Virus record (IMG/VR): IMGVR_UViG_3300030099_006908
Span: 1 to 64,000 of that record
Reading direction: 5' to 3' (one strand)
DNA from: a virus
DNA: 64,000 nt
Every line of letters starts with the position of its first letter. The stretch's first letter is position 1. This document shows, piece by piece, positions 57,493-64,000 of this stretch. The translations under genes were made by a program, and so were the position numbers. The notes under the pieces are model-generated. The model saw only the letters and a list, made by a program, of their open reading frames with translations, searched no databases and had not been told where the DNA came from.

Positions 57493-59189
57493 GTAAGGTT
57501 AGATGGCCGTGTGGATGTGAGCTTCCAGTAAAGAGTTGTTCTGACACACCAATGGTGATTAACGTAGAGTTCGGAGATACGCTTCCTAAAGGTATAGAGC
57601 TAGATGTCTACAGCATGAATCTTAATTGTGAAGCAACTTGGGACATGATATGCAGCGGCAGGACGAAAGGCGTTTTTCAGCTAGAGAGCGCACTTGGTCG
57701 TCAATGGGCCAAGAAACTAGAACCAAGAAGCATTGAAGAGCTTGGAGCGCTAGGCGCTTTACTTCGTCCAGGGTGCCTTAGAGCCATGTCTGGAAATCCA
57801 CCAAAGAGCATGACGCAAAGATATTGCGATAGAAAGCATGGTGTTGAACAAGTCGTTTATCCTCACGAATCATTGGAACCGATTCTTAAAAAGACGCAAG
57901 GCGTACTAACTTTTCAAGAGCAAGCCATGAAGATAGCTGTAGTTCTTGCTGGTTTCAATGAGCAGCAAGCGGACATCCTCCGCAAGGCTATCGGTAAAAA
58001 GAAAGCCGATGTTATGCATGAGGTTAAGAAGTCCTTTCTTGAGGGCGCTAAAAAAACAGGTATAGTATCAGAAGAACTGGCTGAGGAAATTTTTGGCTGG
58101 ATTCAGGAGTCCCAGAGATACTCTTTTAACAAAAGCCACGCAGACGCATATGCGCTCAATGGATATTGGAGCGCGTTTTGCAAAACACATATGCCGCTTG
58201 AGTTTTATTGCTCTTGGCTTAGGGGTGCAGCGTGGAAAGGCGCAAAGCAATACGAGGAAATTTACGACCTAGTAAATGACGCAAAGGTAAACAACATAGA
58301 CGTTCTTCCCCCAACGCTTGCAGACAAAAGAAACACTTTCTACATCAAAGACAAGAAGGTTTATTTCGGTCTTTCTAGCATCAGAGGCATAGGCTCTGCT
58401 GTAATCGAGAAGATAGTAGAAAAGCTAACTGATGTAGAAAAAAAGCTGGGCAGAGGTATTGGCGCATGGATGTGGCTTGAATATTTAAAGTATGGAACAG
58501 AATGTGTATCATCCAACGTAACCGAGGGGATGATAAAGGCTGGGGCTTTAGACTTCTTTGAGCGTTCAAGAAACGAGATGCTTTATGAGTATTCTATATG
58601 GTCGCAACTTAGCCCAACAGAAAAAAAGTGGATTGTAAATGAATACAGCGGATACAAACTGATTGAAGCATTAAAGCGGTGTCAGCCAAAAAGAGTGATG
58701 AAAAATAAAGTCCAGGTTGCTGGTGGAGGATGTGTAAATGATAAGCGCTCTAATTTTGTAGGAGATTTAATCACATCCTTAAAAAATCCACCTCACAAGT
58801 TGCAAGATAGCATGGATTGGATTGCTTGGAATGAACAAAAAACACTGGGCGCTCCAATAACCTGTAGCAGAGTGGATGCGCTGGAAAGGGGAATAGAGGC
58901 TAATTGTACCTGCAAGGAATTCATTACGACAAAAAGAAAAGACTATATGAAGTTTGCTGTAGAAGTCACCAAGGTGAAAGTAGTAAAAACAAAAAATGGA
59001 AAAAACCCTGGTAAAGAAATGGCTTTTCTTACCCTAGAAGATAACAGTTGCTCTTTAGATGACGTAGTTTGTTTTCCAGATATTTTTCAAGAGTGTCGAG
59101 ACGCCATATATGAAGGAAACACAATATTGGTTCAGGGAGATAGAGGACGAAATGACTCTCTTGTTGTCGGTCAAATATGGCAAATTTAA
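57489..59189 (+). CDS. dnaE: DNA polymerase III alpha, C-terminal part (fingers to OB)
   Basis: 566 aa. After a short zinc-like opening (RWPCGCELPVKSC), WDMICSGRTKGVFQLESALG begins the part of the palm-fingers junction missing from the 54223 protein, followed by LRPGCLRAMSG, LTFQEQAMKIAVVLAGFNEQ, ADILRKAIGKKK and YSFNKSHADAYALNGYW (fingers), a helix-hairpin-helix (LSSIRGIGSAVIEKI) and an OB-like end. Together the two proteins make about 1,220 residues, a full DnaE. Confidence 0.9.
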   Translation: MSKVRWPCGCELPVKSCSDTPMVINVEFGDTLPKGIELDVYSMNLNCEATWDMICSGRTKGVFQLESALGRQWAKKLEPRSIEELGALGALLRPGCLRAMSGNPPKSMTQRYCDRKHGVEQVVYPHESLEPILKKTQGVLTFQEQAMKIAVVLAGFNEQQADILRKAIGKKKADVMHEVKKSFLEGAKKTGIVSEELAEEIFGWIQESQRYSFNKSHADAYALNGYWSAFCKTHMPLEFYCSWLRGAAWKGAKQYEEIYDLVNDAKVNNIDVLPPTLADKRNTFYIKDKKVYFGLSSIRGIGSAVIEKIVEKLTDVEKKLGRGIGAWMWLEYLKYGTECVSSNVTEGMIKAGALDFFERSRNEMLYEYSIWSQLSPTEKKWIVNEYSGYKLIEALKRCQPKRVMKNKVQVAGGGCVNDKRSNFVGDLITSLKNPPHKLQDSMDWIAWNEQKTLGAPITCSRVDALERGIEANCTCKEFITTKRKDYMKFAVEVTKVKVVKTKNGKNPGKEMAFLTLEDNSCSLDDVVCFPDIFQECRDAIYEGNTILVQGDRGRNDSLVVGQIWQI

Positions 59190-59190
59190 C

Positions 59191-59223
59191 TTGACATTGC
59201 TTGTTTTGCGCTGTTATCATAAT
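59191..59223 (+). promoter_or_regulatory. Promoter of the glycosyltransferase group
   Basis: TTGACA (59191-59196) and TATCAT (59215-59220) or CATAAT (59218-59223). The ATCATAATATATAAG end matches the 41-bp promoter repeats at 16809 and 17498. Confidence 0.6.
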
Positions 59224-59258
59224 ATATAAGTCAAGTTATACAAATTGGGCATTTTTGA

Positions 59259-60995
59259 ATGAGTGAAAAGTTTAGAAAATTAAGGATTCTGTGGTGCGGA
59301 GAAGCTAGCTTCCTGCATACCGGCTATGCAGTTTACGCAAAAGAGGTTCTTACCAGACTGTATAATACAGGCAAATACAAGATAGCAGAGATGGCTTGCT
59401 ATGCTAGCCATGACAACCCCAATATTAATCAAGCCCCTTGGCGTGTATATCCTACAATGCCAACAAGCCAATCTGAAGCCGATGCTTATGCTTCAAATCA
59501 AACCTATCAATTTGGAGAGTGGAGGTTTGATGACATTTGCTTAGACTTTAGACCAGATGTTGTGATAGATATAAGAGACTGGTGGATGATTGAGTACCAG
59601 CAAAGAGCCGCGTTTAGAAAATTTTACAAGTGGGCAATAATGCCAACCGTAGACTCTCATCCACAGCAAGAACAATATCTAGCGACTTATATGGATGCAG
59701 ATGCCGTGTTTACATACTCTGAATATGGCAGAGACGTTCTAGAAAACGAAACGAACGGCCACATAAAAGTTGAGGGAGTTCCTTCTCCTGGAGCAAATTT
59801 TGATGCGCTGAAGCCACACCCAAATAAAAAACAACATAGAGAGCTTTTTGGGTTTGTCGATGATGTCAACATAATAGGAACGGTTATGAGAAATCAGCGT
59901 AGAAAACTTTATCCTAATTTAATAAGTTCCTTTAGGAATATGCTGGACAATAATCCAGACTTGCAATCAAACACATATTTATATCTTCATACTTCATATC
60001 CAGACCTGGGATGGGACCTGCCCTACTTTATAAAAAAGTACAACATGGGCAGTCATACGATATTGACCTACAAATGTTTAAGCTGTGGAAGTTTCTTCCC
60101 GTCGTTTTTTCAGGGCGCCAAGACTTCTTGTCAAAAATGCGGAAAGATAAACGCTGTTTTACCAAACACAAGTCAAGGCCTAACAACTGAAGAGCTTGGG
60201 GCCGTTATGAATTGGTTTGATATTTATGTGCAATACTCTGTTTGCGAAGGATTTGGCATGCCACAAGTCGAAGCCGCCGCATGTGGTGTTCCATTAATTA
60301 CAGTAAAATACTCTGCCATGGAAAGCGTTGGGGAAAAACTTAAAGCGGAATTCATAGAGCCAAAAAGCTTTTTCTGGGATTCTCCAACTCACTCAGAGAG
60401 AGCGATTCCTGATGATGAACAGCTATCAAAAAAAATCGCGGAGTTTGTTAGGTTGCCCAGAAGCATGAAAAGCAAGAAGGGCATGGATTGCTACATAGGA
60501 GCAAAAAGAAATTATACATGGGATAGGGCAGCAGCAATATGGGAAGACTATTTAGACAAAATTGAGCCAGAATCACACGAAGAAACATGGGAGTCTAAGC
60601 CAGAAATACACAGATATACAAATCAAATTCCAGATAACATACAAAACAATAATGACTTTATTTCATGGGCAATTCAAAACGTTTGGGGTCAATCGGACAA
60701 AACAAATAGCTATGTGGCAATGAGACTTCTTAGAGATTTAAACGACGGTAAGGCTCCTCAAGGCTTAGGAAGCATTCACTACGATGACAATAGCTTTGCA
60801 GACAATCAGATGTCGAGACAAGACTTTAGCGTAGAAGACGCTATGAACACTCTTGCTAATATGTGCGACTACAACAATTCTTGGGAAGAAAAAAGAGCGC
60901 AGTTATCTCAATCAAACGATTGGTCATCTATTCCCAGGCCATATTTTCTTTCTTTAGTAAAACCAGATATAAATACAACTAACCTAGCAGATTAA
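59259..60995 (+). CDS. GT-B glycosyltransferase with zinc-ribbon insertion
   Basis: 578 aa. ILWCGEASFLHTGYAVYAKE is the acceptor loop, IIGTVMRNQRRKLYPNLI opens the donor domain and VCEGFGMPQVEAAACGVPLI is the donor motif with E-x7-E. Between residues 272 and 293 two CxxC pairs (CLSCG..CQKCGK) form a zinc ribbon inserted in the donor domain, which I have not seen in GT4 enzymes. A C-terminal region of about 140 residues has no recognised motif. Confidence 0.82.
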   Translation: MSEKFRKLRILWCGEASFLHTGYAVYAKEVLTRLYNTGKYKIAEMACYASHDNPNINQAPWRVYPTMPTSQSEADAYASNQTYQFGEWRFDDICLDFRPDVVIDIRDWWMIEYQQRAAFRKFYKWAIMPTVDSHPQQEQYLATYMDADAVFTYSEYGRDVLENETNGHIKVEGVPSPGANFDALKPHPNKKQHRELFGFVDDVNIIGTVMRNQRRKLYPNLISSFRNMLDNNPDLQSNTYLYLHTSYPDLGWDLPYFIKKYNMGSHTILTYKCLSCGSFFPSFFQGAKTSCQKCGKINAVLPNTSQGLTTEELGAVMNWFDIYVQYSVCEGFGMPQVEAAACGVPLITVKYSAMESVGEKLKAEFIEPKSFFWDSPTHSERAIPDDEQLSKKIAEFVRLPRSMKSKKGMDCYIGAKRNYTWDRAAAIWEDYLDKIEPESHEETWESKPEIHRYTNQIPDNIQNNNDFISWAIQNVWGQSDKTNSYVAMRLLRDLNDGKAPQGLGSIHYDDNSFADNQMSRQDFSVEDAMNTLANMCDYNNSWEEKRAQLSQSNDWSSIPRPYFLSLVKPDINTTNLAD

Positions 60996-60999
60996 AAAA

Positions 61000-62184
61000 A
61001 TGAAAGTTCTTTACATAGGTTGCTACAGGGACGGAACTGGATGGGGTCACGCAGCCCAGGATTACATACTATCCCTGGACTCTGTTGGCGTAGACGTTGT
61101 TCCTAGATATATAAAGCTTAATAACAATGTTGTAGACATACCAGAAAAAATAAGTAAGCTTGAGCTAAAAAGCGACAAAGATTGCAATATTGTGATACAG
61201 CATGTTTTGCCACATATGATGGACTATAATGGAAATTTTGATAAAAATATAGCACTATATGTTACGGAAACAGACCACTGCAAAAATACAACGTGGCCAG
61301 AAAGAATAAGCTTAATGGATGAAGCTTGGGTTCCAAATAAATTTATGGCAGAAACCGCTTGTGTAAATAGTAAAATTTCTTGCCCGCATTATGTAATTCC
61401 ACACGCTGCAGACATGACAAAGTACCAAAAAGAGTATGAGCCATTAATTATACCGGAAATAGAGGGTAAATTTGTATTTTACTTTATAGGAGAAATTAAC
61501 AGAAGAAAAAATCTAGGCGCAATGCTAAAGGCTTTTCACTTAGAATTTAGACCCGAAGAGGACGTATCAATACTAATAAAAGCACATCTACCAGGACAAA
61601 CAGAAGAAGAGTCGCATAGCTCGCTGTCCTCTATGTGTTCAAAAGTAAAGGAAGGGCTCAAGCTTTATGAAAAAGATTTTTATCATAAAGAGATTTTACT
61701 TTGCCAGTATTTACGCGAAGAAGAGATAATGAGACTACACAAAACCTGCGATTGTTTTGTATCAACTGCATTTGGAGAGGCCTGGGGAATACCTATATTT
61801 GACGCAATGTCCATGGGGAAAACGCCTATATGCACAGAGACGGGCGGACCACAAGACTTTCTTGGAGACGGAGGCTATTTGGTGAAATCTAACAAAGAGT
61901 CTTGCTTTGGAGTTCTGGACTCTTTTTCTGAGCTTTATGTTGGAAATGAATCTTGGGACGCTCCAAATATAAGTGAAATTAGAAGATGTATGAGGTCAGC
62001 GTTTGAAAATAAAAAAGAAAGAGAAAATAAAGCTCGAGCGGGTATAGAGCAATCCTATAAATATTCGTACTCTAATATAGGGTTACTGATGAAAAGAACC
62101 ATTGAGGGAGAAAATAAAAACCTTGCCTTTAATGTAAACAACGAAATAATTAAGAAACACTGTATAGAAAATATCCTAAAATGA
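61000..62184 (+). CDS. GT4-family glycosyltransferase
   Basis: 394 aa. VLYIGCYRDGTGWGHAAQDY start, YVTETDHCKNTTWPERISLM, FYFIGEINRRKNLGAMLKAF and FGEAWGIPIFDAMSMGKTPI (E-x7-D variant of the donor motif). Close to mannosyl- or glucosyltransferases of the GT4 group. Follows the previous gene by 4 bases. Confidence 0.85.
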   Translation: MKVLYIGCYRDGTGWGHAAQDYILSLDSVGVDVVPRYIKLNNNVVDIPEKISKLELKSDKDCNIVIQHVLPHMMDYNGNFDKNIALYVTETDHCKNTTWPERISLMDEAWVPNKFMAETACVNSKISCPHYVIPHAADMTKYQKEYEPLIIPEIEGKFVFYFIGEINRRKNLGAMLKAFHLEFRPEEDVSILIKAHLPGQTEEESHSSLSSMCSKVKEGLKLYEKDFYHKEILLCQYLREEEIMRLHKTCDCFVSTAFGEAWGIPIFDAMSMGKTPICTETGGPQDFLGDGGYLVKSNKESCFGVLDSFSELYVGNESWDAPNISEIRRCMRSAFENKKERENKARAGIEQSYKYSYSNIGLLMKRTIEGENKNLAFNVNNEIIKKHCIENILK

Positions 62185-63191
62185 GCAGAAGCGTAGTACA
62201 AAGTATACTAAATAATTCTACGAGAAAAAATCGTCCGTTGAACATATTAAGTTTTCCGACACATGAAAGGTATCAAGAAAACCTTTCTAAGACCGGCCAC
62301 AATTTCTTCTTGTGGCAGGGCGAAGGAATAAAACCTTGGGTAGAAAATTACGCCGATGTTCCAAAGGGAACGGTTTTGCTAAACCCAGAAAAAGCCTCTG
62401 AACAGATACCGCTCAACATAGACATAGATTTAGTTTTGAGTCAAAATAAGTTTGGTCAATTTAATATCGCTAAACAGATATCAGAGCAATTGATGGTGCC
62501 TTTAATAAGCCTAGAACACACGCTTCCAATGGAGACTTGGGGAAATTATGAGATTCACCATCTTCGACAGATGCAAGGAGATGTGAATGTATTTATATCT
62601 GATTACAGCTTGAAAAAATGGGGTTGGTCAGAAGAGGATGCTCTTGTTATTCATCATGGGGTTGACACAGACTTGTTTTCTCCGCAAGATAAAATAAAAA
62701 GAGAACCAAAAGTTTTATCTGTTGTAAACGATTGGATTAATAGAGACTGGTGTTGTGGATTCAATTTATGGTGTGAAACCACAGGATACCCAAACAGCGA
62801 ATTACCCATTGATGTGGTAGGAGACACTCCTGGTTTATCTGAGGCGTCAAAATCAACACAAGACCTTATAAACAAATATAGCTCATCTAGAGTGTTTTTA
62901 AACACTTCTCTAATTTCTCCTGTACCGACATCTTTGTTAGAGGCGATGTCATGCGGATGCGCAGTAGTGAGCACGAATAATTGCATGATTCCAGAGATAA
63001 TAGAGAATGGTAAAAATGGATACATGTCAAATAATCCAAACGAGCTTAGAAGCTATGTGCAAAAACTTCTAGACAACGAAGAGCTTGCTGAACAAATTGG
63101 TAAAAATGCACGGGAAACTGTAATTTCAAATTTTGGATTAAAAAGTTTTGTATCAAGGTGGGAAAATTTATTTTTAGCCTGCACGGAGTAA
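62181..63191 (+). CDS. GT4-family glycosyltransferase
   Basis: 336 aa. VIHHGVDTDLFSP is the typical linker, and PVPTSLLEAMSCGCAVVSTN the donor motif. The first acceptor domain is shorter and diverged. ATGA overlap with the previous gene; the third GT-B enzyme in a row. Confidence 0.82.
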   Translation: MSRSVVQSILNNSTRKNRPLNILSFPTHERYQENLSKTGHNFFLWQGEGIKPWVENYADVPKGTVLLNPEKASEQIPLNIDIDLVLSQNKFGQFNIAKQISEQLMVPLISLEHTLPMETWGNYEIHHLRQMQGDVNVFISDYSLKKWGWSEEDALVIHHGVDTDLFSPQDKIKREPKVLSVVNDWINRDWCCGFNLWCETTGYPNSELPIDVVGDTPGLSEASKSTQDLINKYSSSRVFLNTSLISPVPTSLLEAMSCGCAVVSTNNCMIPEIIENGKNGYMSNNPNELRSYVQKLLDNEELAEQIGKNARETVISNFGLKSFVSRWENLFLACTE

Positions 63192-63195
63192 TTAT

Positions 63196-63681
63196 ATGAG
63201 TAAAGTAAATTTAATTTATGGGACAGGCGATGTGTTGCATACACACATAAACATAAACCCCTTTGCCGAAAATCCCGACAATAAAAAAATAATAAGAGAT
63301 GATATAATAAATATAGATAAGCATGTTGACGATGCAGAGCTTTCTGAGTTGGTTGCATATGATGTTTTAGATTATATTCCTCTGACTAAAGCCGAAGACG
63401 CGATTCATAATTGGGTTAAGAAAATTAGAATGGGAGGAAAGATTGTTCTTGGTGGAACAGACCTTATTGAGGTGTGTAAATCTCTTGCGGACTATAGGAT
63501 AGACCTTGGAGAGGCAAACGTGTTAATACATGGGGAACAATCTAAACCATATTTAATAAAAAGAGTGGGTTTTACATGCTTAGGATTATGTGATTACCTT
63601 CAGAATAAATATGCTTTTAAGATAATAAAAAAGAGGGTAAACAATTATAAAATGGTTGTGGAGGCAGAGAGATGTCAGTAA
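63196..63681 (+). CDS. Methyltransferase-like protein, 161 aa
   Basis: The part AYDVLDYIPLTKAEDAIHNW with KIRMGGKIVLGGTDL corresponds to the middle of class I SAM methyltransferases (the post-motif II helix and strand), while the SAM-binding Gly loop is reduced to NLIYGTGD. It may be a degenerate or minimal methyltransferase acting with the neighbouring glycosyltransferases. Confidence 0.6.
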   Translation: MSKVNLIYGTGDVLHTHININPFAENPDNKKIIRDDIINIDKHVDDAELSELVAYDVLDYIPLTKAEDAIHNWVKKIRMGGKIVLGGTDLIEVCKSLADYRIDLGEANVLIHGEQSKPYLIKRVGFTCLGLCDYLQNKYAFKIIKKRVNNYKMVVEAERCQ

Positions 63682-64000
63682 AGAAAATATACAGTAAAGA
63701 AGAAGTAATGCGTGCTGTTGAGGACAACAAGGCGTTAGTAACTAGTTGTGACGGGTGCGTTTTTGCTTCAGAGAATGATATTACGAATGAAAATTTAGAT
63801 GATTATTGCTCCGCTGGAAGGTTGTCTAAATTCAACGAAGTCGGGGCGGAAATAATTAGCATTGAGAGTAGGCAAAAAAATAAAAACTTTAAGCTTATAA
63901 AAGATAATATATGCAATATGCTTAGGGGAAAACCATGGGACGATATAAAATTACAAAAAGGATATACACAGGAGGAGCTTGTAGGTGTCGCTAGAAAAGA
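63672..64000 (+). CDS. Hypothetical protein, truncated by the window end
   Basis: Starts at ATG 63672, overlapping the previous stop, and stays open to the window end (at least 109 codons). CDGCVFASEN and DYCSAGRLSKF supply three Cys spaced as in a metal site. Function not recognisable from this part. Confidence 0.65.
   Translation, partial: MSVKKIYSKEEVMRAVEDNKALVTSCDGCVFASENDITNENLDDYCSAGRLSKFNEVGAEIISIESRQKNKNFKLIKDNICNMLRGKPWDDIKLQKGYTQEELVGVARK

Noticed and set aside
56100-57600. Split intein at the polymerase break
   Set aside because: The N-chain ends in polymerase sequence and the C-chain starts with a polymerase-type zinc opening; no intein start Cys block or terminal HN motif is present.

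Overview
This window is one contiguous stretch of a large tailed-phage (Caudoviricetes) genome, probably lytic. The evidence is a dense, almost entirely rightward gene array with ATGA-type overlaps, tRNA genes, rIIA/rIIB homologues, PhoH, a holin-like protein, a probable tail-tube protein, a beta-propeller fibre, and a phage-encoded replisome. No integrase, repressor, rRNA or CRISPR array was seen. The host cannot be named. The many perfect TTGACA/TATAAT promoters point to use of a host sigma-70 polymerase, and the lipobox protein and exported proteins would suit a Gram-negative host, but this is inference.

Layout. (1) 0-3.3 kb is an RNA-rich region: tRNA-Arg(TCT), tRNA-Val(GAC), a probable tRNA-Ile(TAT), several strongly folded candidate RNAs, a repeated AGTCAGCGAAATTTTA-like motif, and the only leftward genes in the window, each with its own near-perfect promoter. 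(2) 3.3-8.1 kb is a run of very small overlapping early-type genes with a HhH-GPD glycosylase and a sulfotransferase. (3) 8.1-14 kb holds rIIA, rIIB, a Cys-rich exported protein, a CAP-domain protein and zinc-ribbon proteins. (4) 14-18 kb is a metabolic and surface-modification group: GMP reductase, MazG, FkbM methyltransferase, capsule-type glycosyltransferase, sulfotransferase and a deoxyribosyltransferase-like protein. (5) 18-23.3 kb has two tandem pairs of exported thioredoxin-like protein plus papain-like protease, followed by a holin/XhlA-like membrane cassette. (6) 23.3-26.4 kb has an exported trypsin-like protease, a nuclease-like protein and two probable virion proteins. (7) 26.4-33.6 kb has SSB, two glycosyltransferases, PhoH, tRNA-Met, two sigma-like factors, a nuclease and ClpP. 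(8) 33.6-45.5 kb has the FG-GAP fibre and a second protein with the same N-terminal module, a tiny leader-peptide RNA, dCMP deaminase, a tail-tube-like protein and class II ribonucleotide reductase. (9) 45.5-59.2 kb is the replication operon: RecA, DnaB, DnaG, dNMP kinase, Cas4-like nuclease, a saccharopine-dehydrogenase-like enzyme, and a DNA polymerase III alpha chain split into two genes with a family-4 UDG and a DEDDh exonuclease between them. (10) 59.2-64 kb is a glycosyltransferase and methyltransferase group that runs off the window.

How it fits together. There appear to be two promoter classes. One is host-type TTGACA-(16/17)-TATAAT, upstream of tRNAs, rII genes and small early genes. 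The other is a -10-only element, GGTGTATAAT, upstream of the protease/lysis cassettes, phoH, the fibre gene and the tail-tube gene. Two divergent sigma-70-like proteins are encoded between these late-type genes and are the obvious candidates for reading the second class. Several promoters lie so close to the start codon that the messages must be leaderless or nearly so. The points I find most worth following are the split polymerase operon, the paired protease/exported-protein cassettes, the folded RNAs in the first 3.3 kb and at 37.3 kb, and the -10-only promoter family.
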